This document shows positions 35,570 to 44,912 of a stretch of DNA of 64,000 nucleotides, one piece after another; position 1 is the stretch's first letter; each line of letters opens with the position of its first letter. Under the pieces are notes generated by a model. It made no database searches, was not told the origin of the DNA, and saw nothing but the letters and a program-made list of their open reading frames with translations. The stretch comes from Flavobacterium terrigena (GTDB taxonomy: Bacteria > Bacteroidota > Bacteroidia > Flavobacteriales > Flavobacteriaceae). Location of the stretch: positions 186,001 through 250,000 of the forward strand of contig NZ_FNYA01000001.1 of assembly GCF_900108955.1 (NCBI RefSeq), given 5' to 3'. A program made the translations under genes and the position numbers.

Positions 35570-37228
35570 TTAATGACTTCCTTCTACTTCAATCGCATCC
35601 ACATCAATATTTTGTTTTTTCAAAATTCCTTTTACCAAAACGGCAAATAAAGTCAAGTAAGCAAAACAAACTACAGCCACAATATACGATTGGTGAATTC
35701 CAATGATATCAGATAATTTTCCTTGAATTGGAGGAATAATTCCACCACCTAAAATCATCATAATTAAGAAAGCAGAACCTTGAGAAGTATATTTTCCTAA
35801 GCCAATAATTGACAAACTAAAAATAGCTGGCCACATAATACTACAAGCTAATCCACCCGCTAAAAAGGCATAAATAGCAACAGTTCCAGCAGAAAATAAT
35901 CCAATTAACATGGCTATAATTCCGAAAGTTCCGAAAATCATTAAAGTTCTTGCAGGTTTATCTTTACTTAAAAAGAAAGCAGCAATTTGAACAAAAACAC
36001 AAACCACATAGAAATATAAAGGCTTCATGTCTTTTCCAGAAATGATATTTACGCTTAAAATAACTCCAAACGCAATTAAAGGAATAATGATTAAAGCGAT
36101 TGTTTTTTTGATACCTTCTAAGTTGAAAACAGAAATGGCTCCAGCCCAACGACCAATCATTAAACTACCCCAATACATCGAAACATAAGGCGCAATATCT
36201 GAAGATTGCATACTTCCGAATTCTTTCAATTTTAATAATTCACCTAAATTACTTCCAATGGCAACTTCTACACCAACGTAAACAAAAATAGCTAACATCC
36301 CTAAAACCAATTGTGGATATTGCATTGCACCCCAACCGTTAACATCTTTCTTAGCTGATAAATATGAAAATAAAATTCCACCTAAAACCACTAATAAAGC
36401 TCCAGAAAGCCAAAGCATTCTATAATGCTCTAAGTCTGACATTTCAGCAATAGAATAGTTTGTAGTATCTAATTGATAGGTTTTGAAAATTGGCACGAAA
36501 CAAGCTGCTAACAAAACTGTCATAATAACTAAAGTTCTTAAAGCTTTATTGGCTTTTTCCATTGGTTCTGTAGCGATTCCTGCAGGAACTTTTTTCGAGA
36601 AATAGAACAATGCTGCAGAAGCAATAAATAATAATCCAACACCTAAATATAAGATGACAACTTTATCTAAAGGTAAACTTTGAATTTGCTCTTCTGAAAC
36701 TTCTTTTGCACTTCCAAACAAAGCGAATGCAACTAAAATTGGACCAATGGTTGTTCCTAAAGAATTAATTCCACCACCTAAATTTACTCTACTCGCTCCC
36801 GTTTTTGGGTTACCTAATAAAATCGCAAACGGATTAGCAGCTGTTTGTTGTAATGAAAATCCTAACGCTACAATAAATAATCCTACTAACATTCCAGCAT
36901 AAACGCTCGCTTCAACAGCTATAATCATCGCACCAGCACCTAAAGCCGAAAACAATAAGCCGTAAACAATACTTTTCTTATATCCCCAAGTTCCAACAAT
37001 ATCTTTTCCTGTGCTATTTCCCATGGCAAAAAGTAATAAAGCGCCAATATAATAAGCCGTATAAAATGCAAAATCAATTAATTGCGATTGAAATTGATCT
37101 AGACTAAAATAGCTTTTACAAAATGGAATAAAAATACTGTTTCCAGCAGCAATAAATCCCCAAAAGAAAAACACTGTAATTAGTGTATACAAAGCGGGAT
37201 AATTGGTTTGATTTTGGTTTGAATTCAT
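35570..37228 (-). CDS. sugar MFS transporter (FucP/GluP-like)
   Basis: A 552-residue major facilitator superfamily permease, longer than the roughly 430 residues of FucP because of an enlarged central region. The start [20 protein letters not shown] and the segment [19 protein letters not shown] are typical of the fucose/glucose-galactose:H+ symporter group. Further family marks are [20 protein letters not shown] and the C-terminal [14 protein letters not shown]. The likely substrate is glucose, galactose or a related sugar, by family inference. Confidence 0.88.
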   Translation of the reverse strand: MNSNQNQTNYPALYTLITVFFFWGFIAAGNSIFIPFCKSYFSLDQFQSQLIDFAFYTAYYIGALLLFAMGNSTGKDIVGTWGYKKSIVYGLLFSALGAGAMIIAVEASVYAGMLVGLFIVALGFSLQQTAANPFAILLGNPKTGASRVNLGGGINSLGTTIGPILVAFALFGSAKEVSEEQIQSLPLDKVVILYLGVGLLFIASAALFYFSKKVPAGIATEPMEKANKALRTLVIMTVLLAACFVPIFKTYQLDTTNYSIAEMSDLEHYRMLWLSGALLVVLGGILFSYLSAKKDVNGWGAMQYPQLVLGMLAIFVYVGVEVAIGSNLGELLKLKEFGSMQSSDIAPYVSMYWGSLMIGRWAGAISVFNLEGIKKTIALIIIPLIAFGVILSVNIISGKDMKPLYFYVVCVFVQIAAFFLSKDKPARTLMIFGTFGIIAMLIGLFSAGTVAIYAFLAGGLACSIMWPAIFSLSIIGLGKYTSQGSAFLIMMILGGGIIPPIQGKLSDIIGIHQSYIVAVVCFAYLTLFAVLVKGILKKQNIDVDAIEVEGSH

Positions 37229-37387
37229 AATTTAGTTTAGTTAGTAGTATATTAATTTTTTAGTTTTTGATCGTCATTTTGCTAAATAACAAAATTTTAT
37301 GGCAAAAAAATATAAAATCGGAATTTAATTATTAACGAAATCGACTTAGTTTAATAACATTATTAGTACAAATTAGTTCATTAAAAA

Positions 37388-37840
37388 CTATTTAGATAAT
37401 CTTATATCGAAGGAAAATGGTTGCGTTGAAAACTTAATTTTCTTAAAATCAGGATGATTCGGATTAATTAACACATTTCGTTCATTTGGAATTATGGCAG
37501 AAGGCACAAACAAAATTGCTGATTGTTGATTTCTAATCCAATTATCACCAATTGTTCTGCAAATTAAATGTCCGTTTTCGGTAGTGTCATTCCAACCTTT
37601 TGGTAATTTTTTCGAATCAACTTCTACTATTTTAACTGTATTTGGAAATGAAATAGTCAGTAAACTATAATCGGCATCATTACCAAAACCATTTCTGTGA
37701 ACCAAGTTTTCCAAACAGGCTAACGAACAATTTTCAGCTGCATAAATCACAAATAAGCCCGTAGAATTCCATCTTGCTGCATAACCAGAAGCCATTAAAC
37801 TATTCGCCCATTTTGTATGAATAATTCTAAAAACTTCCAT
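37388..37840 (-). CDS. RES-domain toxin of a RES/Xre toxin-antitoxin pair
   Basis: A 150-residue RES-domain protein. The family core is visible: EVFRIIHTKWANSLMASGYA, RWNSTGLFVIYAAENCSLAC with the R, E and S positions that name the fold, and a C-terminal SAILFVPSAIIPNERNVLIN. Characterised RES toxins (for example MbcT) degrade NAD+ and arrest growth. It is coupled to the antitoxin gene upstream with a 3-nt gap and probably needs its protein for stable folding. Confidence 0.92.
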   Translation of the reverse strand: MEVFRIIHTKWANSLMASGYAARWNSTGLFVIYAAENCSLACLENLVHRNGFGNDADYSLLTISFPNTVKIVEVDSKKLPKGWNDTTENGHLICRTIGDNWIRNQQSAILFVPSAIIPNERNVLINPNHPDFKKIKFSTQPFSFDIRLSK

Positions 37841-37843
37841 TTA

Positions 37844-38305
37844 TTAAGCGGTTGCGCCGAATTCTATTCGTTTTAACTCTTCGTAAATTAAATGAATACC
37901 AGTTGAAGTATTTAAATATTGAACTGGTTTGTTATTATTGAAGAAAGGATTTTCTTTTTCCAACCATTGATTAAAAACGTTAGAATTACCAAAAACAACA
38001 TTACCAAGCTCATATAACGTGCTTAATTCTATGGCTAATTCTGCAATTCTTGAAGGAATTTTAGTTTCATTATTTTTATACTTAATGAATGTTTTTGGCG
38101 TAATTTCAAAAATATTTTCTGAAAGAATTTTTATAGTTAAACCAGTAATAGCAATTACTTTAGTAAATAATTCTTTTGAATTTTGAGCAATGTTATCTAA
38201 TACATTATTTTTAATAAATGAAGCTGGCAAATAAATAGCCATAGGTTCTGAAGCCATATTAATAGCATCATCTTGGACTTCATGTTTTTTTACTGCTTTT
38301 TTCAT
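37844..38305 (-). CDS. Xre/MbcA/ParS-type antitoxin (DUF2384)
   Basis: A 153-residue antitoxin. The C-terminal toxin-binding domain follows the DUF2384 pattern: FNQWLEKENPFFNNNKPVQY, then LNTSTGIHLIYEELKRIEFG, ending four residues later, which is the length at which the tail plugs the toxin active site in known complexes. The N-terminal half should hold the DNA-binding helices, but a clear HTH is not obvious by eye. It is first in the operon, as is usual for autoregulating antitoxins. Confidence 0.88.
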   Translation of the reverse strand: MKKAVKKHEVQDDAINMASEPMAIYLPASFIKNNVLDNIAQNSKELFTKVIAITGLTIKILSENIFEITPKTFIKYKNNETKIPSRIAELAIELSTLYELGNVVFGNSNVFNQWLEKENPFFNNNKPVQYLNTSTGIHLIYEELKRIEFGATA

Positions 38306-38333
38306 AATGTGTATTTTTACATTTACTAATAAG

Positions 38334-38341
38334 CAAATTTA
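38334..38341 (-). promoter_or_regulatory. putative -7 element of the RES/Xre operon
   Basis: The minus strand reads TAAATTTG (TAnnTTTG), 28 nt from the antitoxin ATG. Two ATGTAAA units on the same strand flank it and could be the operator for autoregulation. Confidence 0.4.
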
Positions 38342-38377
38342 CATATTATTATTATTTCTTCCAAAATTTATAGCACA

Positions 38378-38405
38378 AAAAAAAATCCCAATTACTTGGG
38401 ATTTT
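38378..38405 (-). terminator. terminator of the dehydrogenase gene
   Basis: The stem AAAATCCCAA / TTGGGATTTT is followed on the minus strand by a T-run, directly after the stop at 38409. Confidence 0.8.
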
Positions 38406-38408
38406 ATA

Positions 38409-39614
38409 TTATTGATTACCGTCTAAATAGCTTTGCAGGTAAGCAAAACGCGGTGTAAGTTTTCCATCACCTGTAATTTTAGCTCGAGCCAAAATACCAT
38501 TTGCATCATCATTAAAAAAAGCTGGAATAACGTGTTGTAAAAACATTTCTCCAAAACCTTCACTAGCATCTTTTGGTAATTCGCAAGGTAAATTATCAAC
38601 AGCCATTACCACAATTGCACTTGGATGATACATATCAACTTCTTTATGTTCACTTGGCAGATAGCCATAATTTGGTTCAGCAATTGTACTTGCTCTTAGT
38701 GTAGAAGCTATTGGTCCGTTAATATCGCAAGAAATATCTGCAACAACTTTAATTTTATTTTTTGGAGAAGCTAACATTTCTCTAGATAAAATTATTGGTG
38801 CACCATTTCCGTAGAAATGTCCAGCAATAAAAATATCTGCGACTTCTGTAAAACGTTCGAAGTTTGAATTATAATTTTGCGGATTAGTATAAAAATCTTT
38901 CTTATCAAAAGCTAAGCCTTCTTTATGAATGTTATAATCCTGAATGTCAATCATTGTGAAAACAGGGTAAGTATAAGTTTTAGATAAAAAATCTTCAACC
39001 GAAACTTCCTTCATCTTCATACCATCTAACATTTCTTTAGCACCAAGTGCCACTTTACCTTTACCACTTAAAACGATTTTAATTGGCGGTAAAAAAGGTT
39101 TCTTTAGTTGTGTAATTAAAGCTTGTTGATTTGTAAGTGTTTCAGCTTTTGGTAAATTAAAAATATCGAATTTTAATCCAAAAGATCTAATTCCATTATA
39201 AGCGCCAACAATTCCTGCATAACGACCAAAACCAATTAAACGTGTATTATTTTCGTTCACAATTGTTTCGTGATCATATAATTCTATGTTTTTATCCACG
39301 CAAGCCTTTAATAAATTTCTATTATAAGCTTGCTTTTTTATCGTATGAGAAAAGAAAAAATATTTTTTATTTGGGATTAATGCATCAACTGGAACCTCTT
39401 TAACTCCAATTAGCACGTCACAATCTTCAACATTTTCGGAAATTTCAAAACCGTTTTCTATATACTCTGAATCTGAGAATACTCTAATATCTGATGCTTC
39501 TACTTTAATTTCAGCATTTGGAAATTGCTCTTTTACTTCCAAAAGTTCTGAAGGTGAAAACACGACTCTTCTATCTGGGGGGGTTTTTCTTTCTTTTATT
39601 AATCCGAACTTCAT
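38409..39614 (-). CDS. NAD(P)-dependent oxidoreductase, alanine/saccharopine dehydrogenase-like
   Basis: A 401-residue enzyme of the alanine dehydrogenase/transhydrogenase N-terminal superfamily, closest in pattern to Lys1-type saccharopine dehydrogenases. Markers are the start MKFGLIKERKTPPDRRVVFS, ELYDHETIVNENNTRLIGFG, the nucleotide-binding turn IKIVLSGKGKVALGAKEML and VVADISCDINGPIASTLRAS. It could reduce or oxidise an amino acid/2-oxoacid couple, and the substrate is not settled. A run of seven C residues lies in codons 11-13. The 338-nt gap upstream holds the ssrA promoter. Confidence 0.8.
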   Translation of the reverse strand: MKFGLIKERKTPPDRRVVFSPSELLEVKEQFPNAEIKVEASDIRVFSDSEYIENGFEISENVEDCDVLIGVKEVPVDALIPNKKYFFFSHTIKKQAYNRNLLKACVDKNIELYDHETIVNENNTRLIGFGRYAGIVGAYNGIRSFGLKFDIFNLPKAETLTNQQALITQLKKPFLPPIKIVLSGKGKVALGAKEMLDGMKMKEVSVEDFLSKTYTYPVFTMIDIQDYNIHKEGLAFDKKDFYTNPQNYNSNFERFTEVADIFIAGHFYGNGAPIILSREMLASPKNKIKVVADISCDINGPIASTLRASTIAEPNYGYLPSEHKEVDMYHPSAIVVMAVDNLPCELPKDASEGFGEMFLQHVIPAFFNDDANGILARAKITGDGKLTPRFAYLQSYLDGNQ

Positions 39615-39901
39615 TTGTTGTTTGTTGTTTTGTTTTTTTTTATAGTTAAATAGAGTAACTTTTTTAGAGGGAAGTTAGTCAGTATCAAACATTTAAATAT
39701 CATATTTATATATATTCAAAACATTATTTACTCTATTGGTTACAAATATAACATTTTTGAAATTGTGGAGAAAAATTTTAACATTCAAATCATAATTTTT
39801 TTAAAAATTTGAACAGGAAAAAACTTATTAAAAAATCTCTATCCTATTTATCAAATAAAAAAAACAATAATTATCTTCATATAAAAAAAATATTGTAGTT
39901 T
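39615..39901. other. AT-rich intergenic region without a gene
   Basis: Between the dehydrogenase ATG and the ssrA promoter I find no open frame, hairpin or RNA gene. The sequence is over 75 percent A+T by eye and holds many short A and T runs. Divergent promoters for the two flanking genes must lie here. Only the ssrA one is recognisable. Confidence 0.5.
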
Positions 39902-39916
39902 TGGCATTAAATTTGC
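39902..39916 (+). promoter_or_regulatory. ssrA promoter: TAAATTTG box overlapping a -24/-12 match
   Basis: TAAATTTG (39908-39915) is a perfect housekeeping -7 element TAnnTTTG. The same bases also complete TGGCA-TTAAAT-TTGC (39902-39916), which has the exact spacing of a sigma-54 -24/-12 promoter. Either use would start transcription about 25-30 nt before the mature tmRNA 5' end at 39953. No -33 TTTG is present at the standard distance, so sequence alone does not decide which factor is used. Confidence 0.5.
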
Positions 39917-39952
39917 GCTTTGACAAACTTTAAGTGTACTATTCAATTAAAT

Positions 39953-40350
39953 GGGGTCGACTGGTTTTGACAGCAAGTGGCACTAATTAGTAAGCATGTC
40001 GAGCATTGTATTTTTGGCTCGTAAATATCAATTATACACACTTTTTAAACGGCGAAAATACTTACGCTTTAGCTGCATAATCAGAATTATAGTACGATAA
40101 TGCCAAGTTCCTACTAGGTAGGAAAGCTGGATTTCTCTCAAAAGCCTTGGTTTGTGGCGGTTGGTTAAGAGGAATGGTAAAAATAAACCTAGGAACGGTA
40201 AAACTTTAAATCCGCTCTGACACTGATAAAGTTAAGCATGTAGTGGCTGTTTTTGGCCAAGCTGCATGTCGAAAATCTAAACAAAAACTATACATGTAGA
40301 AAGCTTTTTGATGGCTTGTTTGGACGAGAGTTCGATTCTCTCCGACTCCA
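39953..40350 (+). ncRNA. ssrA: transfer-messenger RNA (tmRNA)
   Basis: A 398-nt RNA that rescues stalled ribosomes and tags the nascent chain for proteolysis. The 5' end GGGGTCGACTGGTTTTGACA and the 3' end GAGTTCGATTCTCTCCGACT are the universally conserved tRNA-like halves. The 7-bp acceptor stem pairs GGGGTCG with CGACTCC (one G-U), and the T-loop TTCGATTC is intact. The discriminator is A at 40350. CCA is not encoded and must be added. The tag frame lies at 40051-40080. It is one-piece, not circularly permuted. A strong terminator follows at once. Confidence 0.97.
40051..40080 (+). other. tmRNA proteolysis-tag reading frame (GENTYALAA)
   Basis: GGC GAA AAT ACT TAC GCT TTA GCT GCA TAA encodes GENTYALAA and stop. 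The resume codon is taken as GGC because the tag then matches the G-E-x-x-Y-A-L-A-A form known from Bacteroidetes. The terminal ALAA is the ClpXP/FtsH recognition end. Confidence 0.9.
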
Positions 40351-40353
40351 CAG

Positions 40354-40389
40354 AAAACCCTGTAAAACACTTATTTTACAGGGTTTTTT
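40354..40389 (+). terminator. ssrA terminator
   Basis: The 14-bp stem AAAACCCTGTAAAA / TTTTACAGGGTTTT, with a 6-nt loop and a T6 tail, begins 4 nt after the tmRNA 3' end. Confidence 0.92.
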
Positions 40390-40443
40390 AATTATGGTTG
40401 CCGTTTTTGATGCCGTAATAATTTTGATTAAATATTTAAATTA

Positions 40444-43400
40444 TTACCTCTTCAAACTAAAATGTCCTTTAAAAGTTCTTCCATCTTCTAAATTTATCAC
40501 ATACCAATAATCTGAAGATGATACTGCTTTGCCATTATAAGTTCCATCCCAACCTGAAGAAAGTGGTGAGATTTGTTTTAACAATTTACCATATCTGTCA
40601 AAAATATGAATGATAGTTTTAGCGTTGTAAGTGCGACTAATTCCTTTAATATTCCAATAGTCATTATATCCATCTCCATTTGGAGTAAAATAGTTTGGAA
40701 TACCTAATAAACTAATATCTTCTTCAGCAATGCCGCATCCGTTTTTATCAATCACATAAATGGTATAAGTACCTGATTCTACATTATAAAAAGTATTACT
40801 ACTTTGATAATTAATTCCGTCAATACTGTATTCATAATCTCCAGAACCGCTAACATTTACTATTATTGAATTATTATCTGATAAATCGTTAATAACAATA
40901 TTTTCAATAGTTGCAATGTTAGAAGCTGTTACTGTAATAGTTCTAGTTTTAGTACAGTTTTGAGTATTTGTAACAACAACTGTATAACTTCCTTCTGTAT
41001 TAACCGTTAAAGAATAATTAGTTTCTCCAGTTAATATATTTCCATCTAAAAACCATTGATATGTAAAGTCATTTATTGTTGAAATATCTTCTAAACCTGC
41101 ATCAATAGTTTTTATAAAATTTGGATTATTACTACATACTAATTCTGTTCCTGTAGTATTAATTCTTGGTGTTGGTTTTACAACAAAAGGAATACTTAAA
41201 GTAGCTTTACAAGTTGTGTTAATCGGATTAATTACTTCAACTGTTATGGTTTGAGTATCTGTAATAAAAGGATTAGGTAATGGACTTGGTAATGCTACTG
41301 CATTCGCATCAAAATAATTAACAATCATTCCCGTTTGTGAGCCTAGAATTGTAGACTGAAACGCACTTGTATTAAACGGAAATAAACCATCTTGAGAAAG
41401 TGGATTTACTTCATCATCACAAGCTGTTGTTAATGTTATAGCAATTGGAAAAGCTTCAGGTAAATCGTCAACTATAAATTGAATTGTGGCTTCATCATAA
41501 CAAGCTGTTGATGTTGTATTTGTTGCTCTAGCTGTAATATTTTGAGAACTTGTTACAAAAGGATTAGGCAATGGACTTGGTAAAGCATTTCCGTTTTGAT
41601 CTTTGTAAGTTACCGTTACACCTGTTAATCCGTTTAATAAAATAGTTTGCAAATTATTCGTATTGAATCCAAAAATTCCATCTTGATTGTCATCGCAATG
41701 GCTAATAACTAAATTTTCTATAAAAGGGATACGTTCTACATTTAAAATTATATGATGCCCTAAACCTAAACAATCATTATTGACTTGACTATCTACTCTA
41801 ACATAAATATTTTGCGTGATTGGATAACCAACATTTGTATAATTCGAAATATTGGTAATTGCATTTTGCTCAGCTAATGCATCTGCCTGATTTTTATAAT
41901 ACTTTATAGTTAGTAATTGTCCAACTGGATACAAAGCTTGAATTTGTGAAGTGACACTACTAAAATCAAATGTAGCAATTCCATCTGTATTTGAGCCAGA
42001 TGACATATCATCGCAAACCGTAAAGACTTTCTGAAAACTTGAAGGAATAGAAGTTGTTGATACACTTAAATTTAATTGCCCAACTCTGAAACATCCGTTA
42101 TCATTTTCAATACGAACATAAACCACATCATTACTAACAACTTGATTAGTATAAGCTAAAAGGTTTGTTATACTCGCAATGGTATTATCGCTTTGAGCAT
42201 CAGTTGGATTCTCAAAATAAGTAAAAGTTAAACCATTTGTACTCGTAACAAATGAGTTTTCAGCTTCTTTTAAGTTGAAAGCACTAAAACCATCATTATT
42301 GTCATCACATTGTTTTAGAGTTACTATATTGTTTGTTAAAACTGGTCTTGGGAAAATCGTTATGTTTCTGTTATTACTTCCTGTACCATTTGGTGTAGTA
42401 ATTGTAACAGATACTGGAAAAGTACCCGAATTGGTATAAGTATGTGTTGGACTTATAGTATTTGAGGTATTTCCGTCACCAAAGTTCCAATTAGCAGACA
42501 AAATAGGTTGGTTAGTATTGAAACTAAAATTTACAGCATCGCCTTCACAGGTGCTAGCGAGTTGGATAGCTGGTGTAAAGAAAAAAGATTGATTGAAAGC
42601 TGGCAATCCAGAATAAGTATACTTTCCTAAAAGATCTACAGCGTCTACTTGTAAATCACAACCTACACCTAGAGTGTTCGGATTATTAATAACCCCTAAT
42701 TTATTCTGATAAAAAAAAGCAACATATATTTTTCCGTCTGGACCAGTTTGCAATGCTCCTGGTGATTTTGCACCAGAATAAATTTGAGTAGCAGATAACA
42801 AAACATTAGTAGCATTTAAATTAAATTGATAAATTTTACTATATCCGCCTGTAGAAAGATATAAGACTTCATTATTTTGAGAAAATTCTGCACCATAAAA
42901 TCTATCATATCCAATTATTAATGACTGTGCATTAGAAATTGAACCAGTTGTATTATTAAAATCAAACAACTGTGTTATTGCATTAGGGTAATAAATACAG
43001 CTAACTATTTTTTTTCCGTTTGGAGAAATTCTTAAGTATCCACCTGATCTAAACTCACTTCCAGGTGATTCATAGTTTGGAATATAACCAATACTACTAA
43101 TCACTGGTGTTGCAGTTAAACCAGAACTTGTTAATAAATTAGCATAAAAATTATTATTATTCCATCCATGGGTAATAACCCAATAATCTGTTTCATTAGC
43201 ATGTTTTACAATAGCAAGTTTTTCACAAGTTGGAGTATATATTTGTATATTTTTAATTGCTGTAACTGCACCAAAACCCCCATCTAACGACATATCCACT
43301 ACAGAATAGCAAAAACCATTTGGCTTAACTTCTGCATCTATAGTAAAAATATAAAATAATGTTGTTGAACCAGGTTTTTGAACTATTGTTGCAGATTGAG

Positions 43401-43680
43401 TACTAGATAAATCACCTAACAAACCATTACCATTTACCATTACTTGATGATTTCTATTGTATACTGTAATACCATCAGTATAAAATAATAATTGACCAGA
43501 AGCGTTAGAAATGGTAGCACAACCTTCTGTAGTATTCAGTTGACCATTAGTTATAGCAACAGGACTTCCACTATTAAAATCTAAACCAGCATTTTCTCCA
43601 AAATACCAAATATTGGCTTCTCCTTGTGAGAAAAGCAATTGAGAAAGTAATATAAAGAAAAATGTTATTCTTATTTTCAT
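40444..43680 (-). CDS. T9SS type-B cell-surface protein with propeller, PKD and four internal repeats
   Basis: A 1078-residue secreted protein. The signal peptide (MKIRITFFFILLSQLLFSQ) is followed by a propeller-like region to about 375, starting ANIWYFGENAGLDFNSGSPV. A PKD domain (WNFGDGNTSNTISPTHTYTN) follows at about 390-445. Four repeats of 90-105 residues (about 455-840) each open with a CDD...DG.F motif, then an Ig-like segment (YQWFLDGNILTGETNYSLTV). The end is the gliding-motility-associated C-terminal domain (IPNYFTPNGDGYNDYW, then IHIFDRYGKLL), the type-B sorting signal of T9SS. A role in adhesion or surface coat is inferred. Confidence 0.92.
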   Translation of the reverse strand: MKIRITFFFILLSQLLFSQGEANIWYFGENAGLDFNSGSPVAITNGQLNTTEGCATISNASGQLLFYTDGITVYNRNHQVMVNGNGLLGDLSSTQSATIVQKPGSTTLFYIFTIDAEVKPNGFCYSVVDMSLDGGFGAVTAIKNIQIYTPTCEKLAIVKHANETDYWVITHGWNNNNFYANLLTSSGLTATPVISSIGYIPNYESPGSEFRSGGYLRISPNGKKIVSCIYYPNAITQLFDFNNTTGSISNAQSLIIGYDRFYGAEFSQNNEVLYLSTGGYSKIYQFNLNATNVLLSATQIYSGAKSPGALQTGPDGKIYVAFFYQNKLGVINNPNTLGVGCDLQVDAVDLLGKYTYSGLPAFNQSFFFTPAIQLASTCEGDAVNFSFNTNQPILSANWNFGDGNTSNTISPTHTYTNSGTFPVSVTITTPNGTGSNNRNITIFPRPVLTNNIVTLKQCDDNNDGFSAFNLKEAENSFVTSTNGLTFTYFENPTDAQSDNTIASITNLLAYTNQVVSNDVVYVRIENDNGCFRVGQLNLSVSTTSIPSSFQKVFTVCDDMSSGSNTDGIATFDFSSVTSQIQALYPVGQLLTIKYYKNQADALAEQNAITNISNYTNVGYPITQNIYVRVDSQVNNDCLGLGHHIILNVERIPFIENLVISHCDDNQDGIFGFNTNNLQTILLNGLTGVTVTYKDQNGNALPSPLPNPFVTSSQNITARATNTTSTACYDEATIQFIVDDLPEAFPIAITLTTACDDEVNPLSQDGLFPFNTSAFQSTILGSQTGMIVNYFDANAVALPSPLPNPFITDTQTITVEVINPINTTCKATLSIPFVVKPTPRINTTGTELVCSNNPNFIKTIDAGLEDISTINDFTYQWFLDGNILTGETNYSLTVNTEGSYTVVVTNTQNCTKTRTITVTASNIATIENIVINDLSDNNSIIVNVSGSGDYEYSIDGINYQSSNTFYNVESGTYTIYVIDKNGCGIAEEDISLLGIPNYFTPNGDGYNDYWNIKGISRTYNAKTIIHIFDRYGKLLKQISPLSSGWDGTYNGKAVSSSDYWYVINLEDGRTFKGHFSLKR

Positions 43681-43695
43681 TAATGTTATTAATTT

Positions 43696-44661
43696 TTATT
43701 TATAAACTACGAAACATTCATTAGGGTCTGCTACGGCACTAACATTATCAATAAATACTTGTGTTGTATTTTTCATAAATTTAACTTTTCCATTATCTGA
43801 ATTTACGGTATAAACATTATTACCTACCACTTTAATGCCATAATTATATGAACTTCCAGTGGATAAACCCACTAAAGTTGCCTGTCCATTTTTCCAATAA
43901 TATGCTTTATTGTCTAATTTACCACCAATGTATACATTGTTATTATTTACATCAATATGTGAAGCGTAAACATTATAAGATGGATTATTAACATAATTAA
44001 CTACTCCATTTTTCCAATATTTAATTTTTTTGATTCCATTGTCAGTTTCTTCTGCTAAAACATATACATTATTATCAACTACACATAGGTCTCTAGTTGT
44101 ATCAGGAATTGTCCCGCTAGTCAAAACTGTATTTACTCCATTTTTCCATAAATTTGCTTTATGATCACTATGAATTAACACATATTTGTCATTACCTACT
44201 ACTTTAAAATCACAAGGATAAGGAAAAGAACCAGTTATACCATTTATATTTGTTGGCACACCATCTTCCCATAATTTTATTTGAGTACCAACTATTCCTA
44301 AAATATACACTTTATTGTTTACAACTTGCACTTTAGTAAAATAATCTGCGGTTTGTGTTCCTAAATTTTGAACCACACCATTTTTCCAGTATTTGGCTTG
44401 CCCATTTTCAAAACCAACCACATAAGTATTCCCTTGATTTACACAAACAGAATAAGCAAAAGCTTCATAAGTTCCATCTGTTAAATAAGTAGGCTCCCCA
44501 TTTTTCCATAAAACAGCTCTTGTGTTTCCGCTAACAGGATAACCTCCACCAACTGCATAAAAATCTACTGGTTTTTCAGTTTCAATTTCTGGAGCATTGT
44601 CTTCTTTACTACAAGACATTAATAAAGTAAAAAAGCTTAAAGCTAAAATTATTTTTTTCAT
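43696..44661 (-). CDS. lipoprotein with seven WKNG repeats, probable beta-propeller
   Basis: A 321-residue lipoprotein with a lipobox (MKKIILALSFFTLLMSC) and an acidic mature start (CSKEDNAPEIETE) that resembles the surface-export signal. The rest is built of units of about 35-45 residues, each with a W-K-N-G turn: VLWKNGEP, KYWKNGVV, KLWEDGVP, NLWKNGVN, KYWKNGVV, YYWKNGQA and a decayed KFMKNTTQ. The units alternate with N-x-V-Y-V strands. Seven units suit a seven-bladed propeller. It follows the T9SS type-B gene with a gap of 15 nt. Function unknown. Confidence 0.75.
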   Translation of the reverse strand: MKKIILALSFFTLLMSCSKEDNAPEIETEKPVDFYAVGGGYPVSGNTRAVLWKNGEPTYLTDGTYEAFAYSVCVNQGNTYVVGFENGQAKYWKNGVVQNLGTQTADYFTKVQVVNNKVYILGIVGTQIKLWEDGVPTNINGITGSFPYPCDFKVVGNDKYVLIHSDHKANLWKNGVNTVLTSGTIPDTTRDLCVVDNNVYVLAEETDNGIKKIKYWKNGVVNYVNNPSYNVYASHIDVNNNNVYIGGKLDNKAYYWKNGQATLVGLSTGSSYNYGIKVVGNNVYTVNSDNGKVKFMKNTTQVFIDNVSAVADPNECFVVYK

Positions 44662-44879
44662 ATTTATTGTTTTACTACTTCAGTAATAACTGAGTATATT
44701 TTTAGAAACACTAACTATACTTATTACTATTTTGAATTATTTATATTTTATTTACAATTTCACAAATAATTGATTGTTAAAATTGCTGACAAAAATATAA
44801 TTTTAATTTTGAAATAAATTACGTATTTCACGTAATTGTTAGATTTTTATATTTAAAAAATAATAAATTAAATTTGAAT

Positions 44880-44887
44880 TACTTTTG
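44880..44887 (+). promoter_or_regulatory. putative -7 element of the phosphopantetheinyl transferase gene
   Basis: TACTTTTG fits TAnnTTTG, 25 nt before the ATG at 44913. The divergent lipoprotein gene has a TATTTTTG candidate on the other strand of the same 251-nt gap. Confidence 0.3.
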
Positions 44888-44912
44888 CTGTAAATAACTA
44901 TAATAATCACCA

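Noticed and set aside
40253..40510. 85-codon plus-strand reading frame
   Set aside because: It starts inside the 3' half of tmRNA and runs through its terminator into the 3' end of the T9SS gene on the other strand.
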